Source: Rhizobium terrae
GTDB lineage: Bacteria; Pseudomonadota; Alphaproteobacteria; Rhizobiales; Rhizobiaceae
NCBI RefSeq assembly: GCF_003425685.1
Contig: NZ_QJKM01000017.1
Span: 1 to 64,000 of the forward strand
Direction: 5' to 3'
DNA: 64,000 nt
A program made the position numbers and the translations under genes. The notes under the pieces were generated by a model. It was given only the letters and a program-made list of their open reading frames with translations. It did not search any database and was not told the DNA's origin. Shown in pieces: positions 27,064 to 36,184 of this stretch. Numbering within the stretch: position 1 is the first letter of the stretch; the number at the start of each line of letters is the position of its first letter.

Positions 27064-28626
27064 ATGCAGATGAATACCGTATCGGCCCGTGCAGGTAATG
27101 GGGACCACGCGCGGCAGGCGCTCGATTCAGTTTGCTCCCAGGCGGCAGGGGAAACATCAGAAATGAAGCATGATGCTCTTTTCGAGCGGTTCAGCGCACG
27201 TCTGAAAGCACAGGTCGGCCAGGACGTATATGCAAGCTGGTTCGGCCGCTTGAAGCTGCACTCGGTCTCGAAGAGCGTCGTCCGGCTCACGGTGCCGACG
27301 ACTTTCCTGAAGTCATGGATCAACAACCGGTATCTTGATCTGATCACCTCCATTTTCCAGGCGGAAGATGCGGAAATCCTCAAGGTGGAAATCCTGGTGC
27401 GCAGCGCAAGCCGCAGCACCCGCGCTCCGGCGCTGGGCGAAGAACGCGTTCAGCCCGAGCCGCAGGTTCAGTCGGCCTCCTTTCCGCGTCGCGAAGCTCC
27501 TCGCGAAATCGGCAGGGTAGCCTCTTTGCCGGCGCCGGCTGCCGCTCCGGCGGCCCGTCCGGCCCAGGCGCCGCTTTTCGGCTCGCCGCTCGATAGCCGT
27601 TTCACCTTCGAAACCTTCATCGAAGGCCCTTCCAACCGGGTCGCACTCGCCGCCGCCAAGACGATTGCCGAAGCCGGCGCCGGCGCGGTGCGTTTCAATC
27701 CGCTCTTCATCCATTCGGGCGTCGGGCTCGGCAAGACCCATCTCCTGCAGGCGATCGCCAATGCTGCCGTCAGCAGCGAGCGCATGCCGCGCGTCGTTTA
27801 TCTGACGGCGGAATATTTCATGTGGCGCTTCGCCACTGCGATCCGCGACAACGACGCGCTGACGCTGAAGGACTCGCTGCGTAACATCGACCTTCTGATC
27901 ATCGACGACATGCAGTTCCTGCAAGGTAAGATGATCCAGAACGAATTCTGCCATCTTCTGAACATGCTGCTCGACAGCGCCAAGCAGGTGGTGGTTGCCG
28001 CCGACCGGGCTCCCTGGGAACTGGAATCGCTCGATCCGCGGGTTCGTTCCCGCCTTCAGGGCGGCGTGGCGATCGAGGTCGAGGCGCCGGACTATGAAAT
28101 GCGTCTCGAAATGCTGAAAGGACGTCTGGCGACGGCGCGTCAGGACGATCCGTCGCTCGATATTCCGACGGAAATCCTGAGCCACGTGGCCCGCAACGTC
28201 ACCGCCAGCGGTCGCGAACTCGAAGGTGCCTTCAACCAGCTTCTGTTCCGTCGTTCCTTCGAGCCGTCGCTGTCGATCGAGCGCGTCGACGAACTGCTCG
28301 CCCATCTGGTCGGTGCAGGCGAGGCGAAGCGCGTCCGCATCGAAGACATCCAGCGCATCGTCGCGCGCCATTATAATGTCTCGCGCCAGGAACTGGTGTC
28401 CAACCGCCGCACGCGCGTCATCGTCAAACCGCGCCAGGTCGCCATGTATCTGTCGAAGACCATGACGCCGCGCTCATTTCCGGAAATCGGCCGTCGGTTC
28501 GGCGGTCGCGATCACACGACGGTGCTGCATGCGGTCCGCAAGATCGAGGAAATGATCTCCGGCGACACGAAGCTCAGCCATGAGGTCGAGCTGCTGAAGC
28601 GGCTGATCAACGAAAACAACGCCTGA
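27064..28626 (+). CDS. dnaA: Chromosomal replication initiator DnaA
   Basis: 520 residues from ATG 27064. Domain I ([24 protein letters not shown]), a Pro/Ala-rich linker (about 115-172), the AAA+ domain with Walker [11 protein letters not shown] (about 218-227) and Walker [10 protein letters not shown], and DNA-binding domain IV ending in the DnaA signature [16 protein letters not shown]. The protein opens the origin and regulates genes. An ATG 6 bases on, or the one at [10 protein letters not shown], could also start it. In this family the replication origin is usually elsewhere (near hemE), and no origin is evident here. Confidence 0.96.
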   Translation: MQMNTVSARAGNGDHARQALDSVCSQAAGETSEMKHDALFERFSARLKAQVGQDVYASWFGRLKLHSVSKSVVRLTVPTTFLKSWINNRYLDLITSIFQAEDAEILKVEILVRSASRSTRAPALGEERVQPEPQVQSASFPRREAPREIGRVASLPAPAAAPAARPAQAPLFGSPLDSRFTFETFIEGPSNRVALAAAKTIAEAGAGAVRFNPLFIHSGVGLGKTHLLQAIANAAVSSERMPRVVYLTAEYFMWRFATAIRDNDALTLKDSLRNIDLLIIDDMQFLQGKMIQNEFCHLLNMLLDSAKQVVVAADRAPWELESLDPRVRSRLQGGVAIEVEAPDYEMRLEMLKGRLATARQDDPSLDIPTEILSHVARNVTASGRELEGAFNQLLFRRSFEPSLSIERVDELLAHLVGAGEAKRVRIEDIQRIVARHYNVSRQELVSNRRTRVIVKPRQVAMYLSKTMTPRSFPEIGRRFGGRDHTTVLHAVRKIEEMISGDTKLSHEVELLKRLINENNA

Positions 28627-28633
28627 TGCTGTC

Positions 28634-28670
28634 GGATCGTCGCGCCTCGCGCGACGATCCATGGCTTTTC
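28634..28670 (+). terminator. Rho-independent terminator of dnaA
   Basis: A perfect 12-bp stem GGATCGTCGCGC / GCGCGACGATCC (28634-28645 and 28649-28660) with a 3-base loop, followed by a short T-run (CTTTTC). It lies 8 bases after the dnaA stop. Confidence 0.8.
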
Positions 28671-28846
28671 GGGTGGAGCGACGAAATCTCCGGCCCGGAT
28701 TCGGATGATCTCGGCCCGTTGTTGGCTGTCTCGGTCTATCTGTGCGGATAGAAGTATTGCGGCCCTGCTTCGGGGCAAACGCGATTCTCCTTGACCTGCC
28801 GGCATGCTTGGCTCATCAACCGAATGACAATGCGCGTTGGAGTCCG

Positions 28847-29467
28847 ATGATGTTTCTTCTGTCGGTCGCGATGATCTGGGCCGTGGCCTGCGTCACGCCG
28901 GGGCCGAACACTCTCTTGATCATGCGCTACTGCCTGACCGCGCCGCGGCAGGTGGCAATCGTTGCCGCGATTGGCACGATCACAGGCACCTTCTGCTGGG
29001 GACTAGCCGGCTGGCTCGGCATCAATGTTCTCTTTCAGGCGGCGCCCTTTGCCTATCTGGCGCTGAAGATCGTCGGCGGGCTTTATCTTGTTTGGCTGGG
29101 CCTCAAGATATTCCTGGATGTCCGCAAGACGCGCCGGGTGGACGATATCGGTGCGGCCAAGGTCGATGTGCCGCTGAAGACGGCCTATCGCATGGGGCTT
29201 GCCACCAATCTGGCCAACCCGAAGTCGGCGCTGTTTGTCGCTTCCCTCTTTGCGGCGACCATGCCGGCCGGCACGCCGTTTCTTTATGGCCTCGCGGCGA
29301 TTGCCGTGATGGTCGCCGTCTCGGCCACCTATTATACGATCCTGATCGGCCTCATCACGCATCGCACGGTGGCGGCCGCCTATCTGAAGGCCAAGAAAAA
29401 GATCGATCTCGGCGTCGGCATGGTCTTCGTCGGTTTCGGCACCAAATTGCTCCTGTCTCAGAGGTAG
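28847..29467 (+). CDS. LysE/RhtB-family amino-acid exporter
   Basis: 206 residues, about six membrane segments. The family N-terminal CVTPGPNTLLIMRYCL motif, the GTITGTFCWGLAGWLG helix and LKIVGGLYLVWLGLK are typical, as is ATNLANPKSALFVASLF. It pumps out an amino acid or derivative; substrate unknown. Two tandem ATGs (28847, 28850) are equivalent starts. The methyltransferase gene starts 4 bases after its stop, suggesting co-transcription. Confidence 0.88.
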   Translation: MMFLLSVAMIWAVACVTPGPNTLLIMRYCLTAPRQVAIVAAIGTITGTFCWGLAGWLGINVLFQAAPFAYLALKIVGGLYLVWLGLKIFLDVRKTRRVDDIGAAKVDVPLKTAYRMGLATNLANPKSALFVASLFAATMPAGTPFLYGLAAIAVMVAVSATYYTILIGLITHRTVAAAYLKAKKKIDLGVGMVFVGFGTKLLLSQR

Positions 29468-29471
29468 CGGG

Positions 29472-30080
29472 ATGAGCGGCATCGACAATCCGACGACCCG
29501 TTTTTATTCCGACAATGCCGCCACCTATGCCGCACGTCTTTCCGAAGCGAGCCTGATGCGGCTCGACCGGTTCCTGGAAAAATTGGCGCCGGGCGCGGAA
29601 ATCCTCGAACTCGGCTGCGGCAACGGTCGCGACAGCGCCGAGATGATCCTCCGCGGATTTCGGGCTGTGCCGACTGACGGCACGCTGGAAATGACGGCGG
29701 AGGCTTCGAAGCGCCTCGGAATTCCGGTCGGGGTCCTGCGTTTCGAAAATATCGATATGATCGAGGCCTTCGACGGCGTCTGGGCCAATGCCTGCCTGCT
29801 GCATGTACCGCGCCCCGAACTCGGCGATATCCTTGCCAGGATCCACGCGGCGCTTCGCCCGGGCGGCGTCTTTTACGCCAGCTTTAAGGCCGGCGAGGCC
29901 GAGGGGCATGATAGCCTCGGCCGCTTCTTCAATTATCCCTCGAAGGACTGGCTGGAGACGGCCTATTGGGCCATGCCCTGGGCCTTAGTGGAGATCGAGG
30001 GCAATAAGGGAAGTGGTTACGACAGCCGGCCGACCGATTGGCTGCATGTCTTGGCGGTGAAAGATTCGCCCTCTCCCTGA
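29472..30080 (+). CDS. Class I SAM-dependent methyltransferase
   Basis: 202 residues with a Rossmann methyltransferase core: motif I ILELGCGNGRDS (about 43-54), acidic residue in VPTDGT, motif IV VWANACLLHVPRPEL, motif VI LRPGGVFYASFK. Similar to the TehB-like/UbiE-like small methyltransferases. Substrate unknown. Follows the LysE-type exporter by 4 bases. Confidence 0.83.
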   Translation: MSGIDNPTTRFYSDNAATYAARLSEASLMRLDRFLEKLAPGAEILELGCGNGRDSAEMILRGFRAVPTDGTLEMTAEASKRLGIPVGVLRFENIDMIEAFDGVWANACLLHVPRPELGDILARIHAALRPGGVFYASFKAGEAEGHDSLGRFFNYPSKDWLETAYWAMPWALVEIEGNKGSGYDSRPTDWLHVLAVKDSPSP

Positions 30081-30152
30081 TGGGAGGGTGAGGTGCCGGA
30101 ACTTATTCGCATCTTGCAGAAATGCGGTAGACCGGTGCCATGCCGCCAATCG

Positions 30153-31331
30153 TCAACACGCGAGATCCGCCACCACCGCATCCAGGACCAGCATGCCGGA
30201 CGGCGTGCAGCGCAGGCGCGAGTTTCCAAGCCGTTCGATAAACCCATGCTCCAGCAGCCGCTCTTCGCGGATGGGATCCGGATCGCGGCCGGAAAGCTGC
30301 TGCCAGCGGGCCAGATCGACACCTTCCCGTAGTCTCAGTCCCATTAGCAGCAGTTCGTCGGCCTGTTCCTCGTAACCGAGGACTTCCTCTTCCAGCATGC
30401 CGTGGCCGATGCGTTCCACCTGTTCGAGCCAGGTTTCTGGCCGCCGTTCGGTAGAGGTGGCGATTTTGGCAGAGCCCCTTGTCAATCGGCCGTGCGCCCC
30501 CGGGCCGATGCCGGCATAATCGCCGTAGCGCCAGTATGTCAGGTTATGCCGGCTTTCGGCCCCCGGCCTTGCGTGATTGGAAACCTCGTAGGCCGGCATG
30601 CCGTGGCGTCCGGTGATCTCCTGGGTTGCCTCGTAGAGTGCCGCCGACTGGTCGCCGTCCGGCACGATTAGCTTGCCCGCCTTGTGCAGGCCGAAAAAGG
30701 GCGTGCCCTCCTCGATCGTCAGCTGATAGAGCGACAGATGGTCGACGGCATAGGAGATGGCTTCCTCGAGTTCCGCCTCCCAGGCCTTAACCGTCTGGTT
30801 CGGCCGGGCATAGATGAGGTCGAAGCTCATGCGCGGAAAGATGTCGCGCGCCAGCCGGATCGCCTTCAGTGCATCGGCAACGTCGTGCAGCCGGCCGAGA
30901 AACTTGAGATCCGTGTCGTTCAGGGCCTGCACGCCGAGCGACACCCGGTTGACGCCGGCGTCCCGATAACCCCGGAAACGGGTCGCCTCGACGCTGGAGG
31001 GGTTGGCCTCCATGGTGATTTCGATCCCGTCCGGCACATGCCAGTATTTTGCAATGCCGTCCAGGATCGCGGCGACAGTGGCGGGATCCATCAGCGAGGG
31101 CGTGCCGCCGCCGAGGAAGATGCTGGTGACCGTCTTCGGCCCGCTCATCTTCCGCATCACGTCCATTTCCTTCAGGAAGGCGGCGGTAAAGCGCGGCTGG
31201 TCCACCGGCTGGTGGCGCACATGGCTGTTGAAGTCGCAATAGGGACATTTGGCCGCGCAGAAGGGCCAATGGACATAAACGCCGAACCCGGGTTCTCCGG
31301 TATCGGGCAGAAGGGGTGCGGCGGGATTCAA
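30153..31331 (-). CDS. hemW: Radical SAM heme chaperone HemW
   Basis: 392 residues from a proposed TTG at 31329-31331. The radical SAM cluster motif CxxxCxxC is CAAKCPYC, continuing DFNSH; the GGGTPSLM and EANPSS segments and the C-terminal HemW domain (YEVSNHARPG, HNLTYWRYGDYAGIGPGAHGR) identify HemW rather than HemN. HemW delivers heme to respiratory enzymes. The TTG lies 8 bases after the rdgB stop with GGAGG upstream; the alternative ATG at 31409 would overlap rdgB by 71 bases and adds unconserved residues. Confidence 0.92.
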   Translation of the reverse strand: MNPAAPLLPDTGEPGFGVYVHWPFCAAKCPYCDFNSHVRHQPVDQPRFTAAFLKEMDVMRKMSGPKTVTSIFLGGGTPSLMDPATVAAILDGIAKYWHVPDGIEITMEANPSSVEATRFRGYRDAGVNRVSLGVQALNDTDLKFLGRLHDVADALKAIRLARDIFPRMSFDLIYARPNQTVKAWEAELEEAISYAVDHLSLYQLTIEEGTPFFGLHKAGKLIVPDGDQSAALYEATQEITGRHGMPAYEVSNHARPGAESRHNLTYWRYGDYAGIGPGAHGRLTRGSAKIATSTERRPETWLEQVERIGHGMLEEEVLGYEEQADELLLMGLRLREGVDLARWQQLSGRDPDPIREERLLEHGFIERLGNSRLRCTPSGMLVLDAVVADLAC

Positions 31332-31338
31332 TGCTAAC

Positions 31339-31983
31339 TCACGCCTCCAGGCACGTTTCCACGAAACGCTTGAAAGCGCGGGCGCGGTGCGAAAGCGCTT
31401 CCGGTTCACCGGGCTTCCAGCCGTGTTTCTGATCGCTCGTCATTTCGCCGAAAGTAATGTCGTAACCTTGCGGCTGGAAGATGGGATCGTAGCCAAAACC
31501 TTGGCCGCCGCGCGGCGGCCAAGCGACGGTGCCCTCCACCTCGCCGCGGAACATTTCCGTATGCCCGTCTGGCCAGGCAAGGCAGAGAACGCTGACGAAC
31601 CGGCAGGAACGCTGCTCGGGCTTTGTCGCGCCTTTTTCCTGAAGCGCCTTCTCCACCTTTTCCATCGCCATCTGGAAATCGCGGCTGCCGTCCTCGCGCT
31701 CCGCCCAGTTCGCCGTATAGACGCCCGGCGCGCCGTCCAGCGCATCGATCACGATGCCGCTGTCGTCCGAAAGCGCCGGCAGGCCGGATGCCTTGGCGGA
31801 GGCCAGCGCCTTGATCGCCGCATTCTCCTCGAAGGTCGTGCCCGTCTCGTCCGGCTCCTCGAACTTCAGCTCGGCTGCCGATTTCGCCGAAAAGCCGAAC
31901 GGGCCGATCAGATCGGCGATCTCGCGGATCTTGCCCTGGTTGTGACTGGCGACGACGATGGTTTTGGTGTCGAGTTTGCGCAT
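31339..31983 (-). CDS. rdgB: dITP/XTP pyrophosphatase
   Basis: A 214-residue Ham1-family house-cleaning NTPase that removes dITP, dXTP and [13 protein letters not shown] at the N-terminus, [11 protein letters not shown] with the metal Asp, [21 protein letters not shown] and the C-terminal SHRARAF are the family landmarks. Start ATG at 31983. Upstream of hemW; in many rhizobia the order rph-rdgB-hemW is contiguous, whereas here two small genes lie between rph and rdgB. Confidence 0.96.
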   Translation of the reverse strand: MRKLDTKTIVVASHNQGKIREIADLIGPFGFSAKSAAELKFEEPDETGTTFEENAAIKALASAKASGLPALSDDSGIVIDALDGAPGVYTANWAEREDGSRDFQMAMEKVEKALQEKGATKPEQRSCRFVSVLCLAWPDGHTEMFRGEVEGTVAWPPRGGQGFGYDPIFQPQGYDITFGEMTSDQKHGWKPGEPEALSHRARAFKRFVETCLEA

Positions 31984-32041
31984 TCTTGGTCTTTATGAAA
32001 TGAAAAACGGATAGTCGCTGGGCTTGTCGGTCGGGTTTAGC

Positions 32042-32347
32042 CTAGACTTCTTCGACCACTTCATGATGTGCCACGAAATCGTCGAAATCGACCAGCGCGG
32101 CGATCGCACCCGGCTCGACGACGGCCTTGTCAGGTGTGTCGCCGGCGAAATCGCGAATGGCCTTCATATCTTTCCAGCGTGTCAGCACGACAAACTCTAC
32201 GCGATCGTCCAGCCGCCGTCGGCTGAGGTGTGCGCCTACAAATCCCGGCAGTTCCTTCAGTTCCGGCACCACATGATTCCGAAAGTGAATCGGATAGGCG
32301 TCCGAATTGGCAGCGGAGGCGCGGCCTCGCCATTCGCGTATGATCAT
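32042..32347 (-). CDS. ABM-domain (antibiotic biosynthesis monooxygenase-like) small protein
   Basis: 101 residues. The dimeric alpha-beta barrel of the ABM type is suggested by an N-terminal strand (IIREWRG), a PELKELPGFVGAHLSRR helix-strand, VEFVVLTRWKDMKAIRDFAG and a C-terminal acidic tail. The function is unassigned; members include small heme- or quinone-related oxygenases. The start is ATG 32347. Confidence 0.72.
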   Translation of the reverse strand: MIIREWRGRASAANSDAYPIHFRNHVVPELKELPGFVGAHLSRRRLDDRVEFVVLTRWKDMKAIRDFAGDTPDKAVVEPGAIAALVDFDDFVAHHEVVEEV

Positions 32348-32426
32348 GGGGAACTCCCGGGTCCTGCTGTTGCGCTTATATCGGAGTTTGGCGGTGGAGA
32401 CCAAGAGCCTTGTGGGCGGCCGCCCC

Positions 32427-32834
32427 CTAGTCGAGATTCCAGAGCTTAGGTTCCGCACATTCGAGACTGTTGCCGGCCGGATCGCGAAAATAGATCGAGC
32501 GGGCGCCGTTCGGCCAGCGGAAATCGCTTTCGATTGTTATGTCTGCCTTGTTCAGCTTTTCGGCCATCCTGTCAATCGTTTCGCCGTTCATGCGGAAACA
32601 GGCGTGCCCGGGACCGGTCGCGCCGTGCGGCGGCACCGGCAGGGCGTCGGCTGACGGCGGCTTCACGGTTTCGGCAGGGTTGAAGATCAAAAGGATGCCC
32701 GGACCGCAGCGGAAGAACACATGCCGGTTGCCGGTGCGCAGCACTTTTTCGAGCCCCAGAACGCCGCTGTAAAAGGCCTCCGCCGCATCAAGATCATCGG
32801 CATAGAGCGCGGTTTCGAGAATGCCTTCGATCAT
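32427..32834 (-). CDS. VOC-superfamily (glyoxalase/bleomycin-resistance-like) protein
   Basis: 135 residues. Two beta-alpha-beta-beta-beta modules: ETALYADDLDAAEAFYSGVLGLE with FFRCGPGILLIFNP, then GHACFRM and SIYFRDPAGNSLECAEP. The terminal Glu of LECAEP is the usual metal ligand. Reaction unknown. It is followed by the ABM gene on the same strand after an 79-base gap. The upstream extension of the frame to 32918 runs through a palindromic repeat and is not coding. Confidence 0.8.
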   Translation of the reverse strand: MIEGILETALYADDLDAAEAFYSGVLGLEKVLRTGNRHVFFRCGPGILLIFNPAETVKPPSADALPVPPHGATGPGHACFRMNGETIDRMAEKLNKADITIESDFRWPNGARSIYFRDPAGNSLECAEPKLWNLD

Positions 32835-32876
32835 CTTCCCTTCTCCCGCGTGCTGCCCCTCATCCGCCTGCCGGCA

Positions 32877-32902
32877 CCTTCTCCCCGCAGGCGGGGAGAA
32901 GG
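32877..32902. repeat. Palindromic intergenic repeat A
   Basis: A perfect 12-bp inverted repeat, CCTTCTCCCCGC and GCGGGGAGAAGG, with a 2-base loop. Motifs of this form, with the preceding CCTCATCCGCCTGCCGGCA, are frequent between genes in rhizobial genomes. It could act as a terminator for neither strand clearly, as no T-run follows. Confidence 0.75.
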
Positions 32903-32960
32903 AAATATGCCGCACCATTTCCCGTCAGAGCGACGTCGAATGATCGGTGAGGCACGTCCC

Positions 32961-32984
32961 CTCTCCCCGCGTGCGGGGTGAGGG
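32961..32984. repeat. Palindromic intergenic repeat B
   Basis: CCTCTCCCCGC and GCGGGGTGAGG form an 11-bp inverted repeat with one mismatch and a 2-base loop. It is a relative of the palindrome 60 bases to the left, and sits 28 bases after the rph stop. Confidence 0.7.
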
Positions 32985-33011
32985 TTAGGGTGCGAGGCAT
33001 CGGCCAATCGC

Positions 33012-33728
33012 TTACGCGATCGCCTGCTTCTGCAGCGCCACCAATTCCTGCGTGCCGTCCTGTGCAAGCGAGAGCAGCTTCAAGAACTCTTCCTGGCTGA
33101 ACGGCGCACCTTCCGCCGTGCCCTGCACCTCGACGATGCCGCCGGCGCCGGTCATTACGAAATTGGCGTCCGTCTCGGCAGCCGAGTCTTCCAGATAGTC
33201 GAGGTCGATCACCGGCTGATTGGCGAAGATGCCGCAGGAAATCGCGGCGACGTGATCCTTCAGCACCTTCTCGACCTTGACCATCGAGCGTGCTTCCATC
33301 CACTTCAAACAGTCATGGAGCGCGATCCAGCCGCCGGTGATGGAGGCCGTGCGGGTGCCGCCATCCGCCTGGATGACGTCGCAGTCGACCGTGATCTGCT
33401 TTTCGCCGAGCGCTTCGAGATCGACGACGGCGCGCAGCGACCGGCCGATCAGCCGCTGGATCTCCTGGGTGCGGCCGCCCTGCTTGCCCGCCGCCGCTTC
33501 GCGCTTCATGCGTTCGCCGGTGGCGCGTGGCAGCATGCCGTATTCGGCTGTGACCCAGCCCTTGCCGGAATTCCTGAGCCACGGCGGCGTCTTTTCTTCG
33601 AGGCTCGCGGTGCAGAGCACATGCGTATCGCCGAACTTCACGAGGCACGAGCCTTCCGCGTGCTTGGAGAAATTGCGCTCGAAAGAAACCTTGCGCATCT
33701 GGTTGGTCTGTCTGCCTGACGGCCGCAT
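33012..33728 (-). CDS. rph: Ribonuclease PH
   Basis: A 238-residue phosphorolytic 3'-5' exoribonuclease that trims tRNA 3' ends, hexameric. [59 protein letters not shown] and [18 protein letters not shown] are family-defining. The start is the ATG at 33726-33728. Divergent from hrcA, an arrangement conserved in rhizobia. Confidence 0.97.
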   Translation of the reverse strand: MRPSGRQTNQMRKVSFERNFSKHAEGSCLVKFGDTHVLCTASLEEKTPPWLRNSGKGWVTAEYGMLPRATGERMKREAAAGKQGGRTQEIQRLIGRSLRAVVDLEALGEKQITVDCDVIQADGGTRTASITGGWIALHDCLKWMEARSMVKVEKVLKDHVAAISCGIFANQPVIDLDYLEDSAAETDANFVMTGAGGIVEVQGTAEGAPFSQEEFLKLLSLAQDGTQELVALQKQAIA

Positions 33729-33762
33729 GCTTCGCTCCCTGTAATTCGGTTTTCGCCTTCTA

Positions 33763-33804
33763 AAGCAATTCCTGGAAAAGTGTGAGCGGTTTTCCGCCTG
33801 CAAT
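33763..33804. repeat. Degenerate rhizobial-type palindromic element
   Basis: AAGCAATTCCTGGAAAAGTGTG then AGCGGTTTTCCGCCTGCAAT has a TGGAAAA / TTTTCCG dyad and looks like a worn copy of a palindrome common between rhizobial genes. It lies in the rph-hrcA intergenic gap. Confidence 0.5.
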
Positions 33805-33882
33805 CATGAAACCGAAAATCCTTCGCCCGGCCGCCGACAGGGACTTTAAGGCGGGCGATGGTGGCGACTGCCGATTTTCTCT

Positions 33883-33910
33883 TTGGCGAAGGCGTCGCGA
33901 ATGACTATAT
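33883..33910 (+). promoter_or_regulatory. Candidate hrcA promoter
   Basis: TTGGCG (33883-33888), 16 bases, CTATAT (33905-33910): the same spacing and -10 as the rpsT promoter with one change in the -35. It lies 38 bases before hrcA. No CIRCE element (TTAGCACTC dyad) was found. Confidence 0.6.
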
Positions 33911-33947
33911 TTTTCCGGAAGACCAACGGCCAGGGTGAAAGCAGTAG

Positions 33948-35027
33948 ATGGAATTTTCGGTATCGACGGCGAGGGACAGCGGCTCTGTGCTTGACGACCG
34001 TTCGCGCGAAATCTTCCGCCGCATCGTAGAGAGTTATCTGGAAAACGGCGAGCCGCTCGGCTCCCGTAATCTGTCCCGCCTTCTGCCCATGTCGTTGTCT
34101 CCCGCCTCGGTGCGTAACGTCATGAGCGATCTGGAAGAGCTCGGCCTCATCTATTCGCCGCATATCAGCGCCGGCCGCCTGCCCACCCAGTCCGGGCTCA
34201 GGTTCTTCGTCGACGCTTTCATGCAGGTGGGTGATCTCTCGGACGAGGAGCGGGCCAATATTGACCGTCAGATCAGGCCGGCCAATCGCGATCAGACGAT
34301 GGAAGCCCTGATGGCGGAAGCGAGCCTCATGCTGTCGGGCGTGTCGCGCGGGGCTGGCATCGTCATCACCACCAAAAGCGACCCGGTCCTCAAACACGTG
34401 GAATTCATTCGGCTGGAACCCACCAAGGCGCTTGCCGTGCTGGTCGGCGATCACAATCAGGTGGAAAACCGTATCATCGATCTGCCGGCCGGCGTGACCT
34501 CGTCGCAATTGACGGAGGCTGCGAATTTCCTGAACGCGCATCTCTCCGGCCAGACACTGCCCGAGCTGCGAGGCGAGCTCAAGAAGCTCAAGGATCGGGT
34601 GCAGAATGAGCTTTTTTCTCTCTCGCAGGATCTCGTCGAACGGGGGCTTGCCGTCTGGTCAGGCGATGTCCAGGAGGGAAAGCCGAGCCAGCTCATCGTG
34701 CGCGGCCGCGCCAACCTGCTCCAGGGTCTCGACGAAGCGGCCGATCTCGACCGTCTGCGGCTTCTGTTCGACGATCTCGAAAAGAAGGACAGCCTGATCG
34801 AGATCCTCGATCTTGCGGAAAAGGGGCCGGGGGTCCGGATTTTCATCGGCTCGGAAAACAAGCTGTTTTCGCTCTCCGGATCGTCGCTCATCGTCGCGCC
34901 CTACCGCGACGGCGAAGACCGGATCGTCGGCGCCGTCGGCGTCATCGGGCCGACGCGGCTCAATTATTCGCGCATCGTGCCGATGGTCGACTATACGGCC
35001 CAGTTGCTGGCGAGGCTGTCCCGCTGA
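33948..35027 (+). CDS. hrcA: Heat-inducible transcription repressor HrcA
   Basis: A 359-residue repressor of CIRCE-controlled chaperone operons. N-terminal winged HTH ([29 protein letters not shown]-like, split: [35 protein letters not shown]), [21 protein letters not shown], the central GAF-like domain, and the C-terminal [19 protein letters not shown]. Upstream of grpE by 144 bases, the classic heat-shock arrangement. Confidence 0.96.
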   Translation: MEFSVSTARDSGSVLDDRSREIFRRIVESYLENGEPLGSRNLSRLLPMSLSPASVRNVMSDLEELGLIYSPHISAGRLPTQSGLRFFVDAFMQVGDLSDEERANIDRQIRPANRDQTMEALMAEASLMLSGVSRGAGIVITTKSDPVLKHVEFIRLEPTKALAVLVGDHNQVENRIIDLPAGVTSSQLTEAANFLNAHLSGQTLPELRGELKKLKDRVQNELFSLSQDLVERGLAVWSGDVQEGKPSQLIVRGRANLLQGLDEAADLDRLRLLFDDLEKKDSLIEILDLAEKGPGVRIFIGSENKLFSLSGSSLIVAPYRDGEDRIVGAVGVIGPTRLNYSRIVPMVDYTAQLLARLSR

Positions 35028-35075
35028 AGCCTTTTCGTGCCGTTTGCGCTTGGGTGACCTAGTTTCCTGCCAAGC

Positions 35076-35104
35076 CTTGATTTTTTCACCTTTAGCCTCG
35101 ATAT
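35076..35104 (+). promoter_or_regulatory. Possible RpoH-type promoter of grpE
   Basis: CTTGATT (35076-35082) and CCTCGATAT (35096-35104) with 13 bases between resemble the heat-shock sigma consensus (CTTGAAA, then CCCCAT-T). It is in the hrcA-grpE gap, 68 bases before grpE. The match is partial. Confidence 0.4.
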
Positions 35105-35171
35105 CGGGGCACAAAACCAAGCCCATCGATCCAAGCCCGGAAGTCCGGGCCAGGAATAATCGGAGACCGTC

Positions 35172-35816
35172 ATGACCGACGAAACCAAGAAGAATGGACC
35201 TGACGCAACGGCCGCCGACAACACGGCGGAAGCCGTGGCATCTGCTCTGGAAGAGGCGGCCAAGCGAAATGCTGCCGAAGCGCCGGCTGCCGAGCCGGAT
35301 CCGCTCGAGTTGCTGAAGGCGGAAAACGCTGAACTGCGCGATCGCTTCCTCCGTCTCGCCGCCGAGATGGACAATCTGCGCCGCCGCACCGAACGTGACG
35401 TGAAGGATGCGAAGTCCTATTCGGTCGCGGGTTTTGCGCGCGATATGCTCGCCGTGTCAGACAACCTGCGCCGGGCGCTCGATGCCGTGCCGACCGAGAT
35501 GCGGGCGGGAGCCGATGCGACGCTCACCACGCTTCTCGAAGGCGTGGAAATGACGGAGCGCTCCATGCTTTCGGCGCTCGAACGCCACGGCGTGAAGAAG
35601 ATCGACGCCGAAGGCGAGAGGTTCGATCCGAACTTCCACCAGGCCATGTTCGAAATTCCTAACTCGAATGTGCCGAACAATACGGTGGTCCAGGTAGTCC
35701 AGGCAGGTTTCACCATCGGTGAGCGTGTCCTGCGCCCGGCCATGGTCGGCGTCGCCAAGGGGGGGCCGAAAGCGGATGCCGCCGCGGCCGAACCCGCCGG
35801 CGAAAAGAACCTCTGA
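35172..35816 (+). CDS. grpE: Nucleotide exchange factor GrpE
   Basis: A 214-residue DnaK co-chaperone that releases ADP. A long N-terminal coiled coil ([47 protein letters not shown] as the general region, about residues 25-75) is followed by the family blocks [33 protein letters not shown] and [10 protein letters not shown] plus [22 protein letters not shown]. Follows hrcA. Confidence 0.96.
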   Translation: MTDETKKNGPDATAADNTAEAVASALEEAAKRNAAEAPAAEPDPLELLKAENAELRDRFLRLAAEMDNLRRRTERDVKDAKSYSVAGFARDMLAVSDNLRRALDAVPTEMRAGADATLTTLLEGVEMTERSMLSALERHGVKKIDAEGERFDPNFHQAMFEIPNSNVPNNTVVQVVQAGFTIGERVLRPAMVGVAKGGPKADAAAAEPAGEKNL

Positions 35817-35826
35817 GGATTGAGAG

Positions 35827-35851
35827 GGCGGACGGCTTTGCCTCGTCCGCC
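35827..35851. terminator. Hairpin between grpE and a convergent small gene
   Basis: GGCGGACG (35827-35834) and CGTCCGCC (35844-35851), 9-base loop. It sits 10 bases after the grpE stop and 4 bases before the end of the convergent gene, so it may act for both directions although the T-run is weak. Confidence 0.55.
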
Positions 35852-35855
35852 TGTT

Positions 35856-36092
35856 CTAATGCGCGGTGTCCAGCGCCTTGCTGGCCAGCGTCCTGATCAT
35901 CTCGAGCTCGCTGTGCAGGTGCTGGCGCGTCCTGCGATCGGCCTTGCCGATCGGATTGCCCTCGTCGCCGGCGATCATGAAGATCATGTCCAGTTCGTCG
36001 AGCAAATCGGGATCCTTGATCGCCAGCAGCGTGATGAGGGCTTTCAGCAGTTTGTCATTGGCTGCAATGCGGGCACGGGTTTCGTCATTCAT
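35856..36092 (-). CDS. Small conserved-looking acidic protein, unknown function
   Basis: 78 residues from the ATG at 36090-36092, which has a strong GGAGG 6 bases upstream. It is all helical in appearance (NDKLLKALITLLAIKDPDLLDELDMIFMIAGDEG, split: KLLKALITLLAIKD, DLLDELDMIFMIA) and has no membrane segment or known motif. A real gene judging by ribosome site and codon use. The frame continues upstream to 36242, but that part lacks a start signal. Confidence 0.65.
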   Translation of the reverse strand: MNDETRARIAANDKLLKALITLLAIKDPDLLDELDMIFMIAGDEGNPIGKADRRTRQHLHSELEMIRTLASKALDTAH

Positions 36093-36184
36093 ATCTGCCT
36101 CCACAGCTTCAGCGAGACATGTGGCGGAAGCGGCGAAAGGCAAATTCAAAACCGCAGCGTTCATCAGACGTCCGGTCGACCTCG

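Noticed and set aside
33729-33947. CIRCE element for hrcA
   Set aside because: No TTAGCACTC-N9-GAGTGCTAA dyad is present in the gap.
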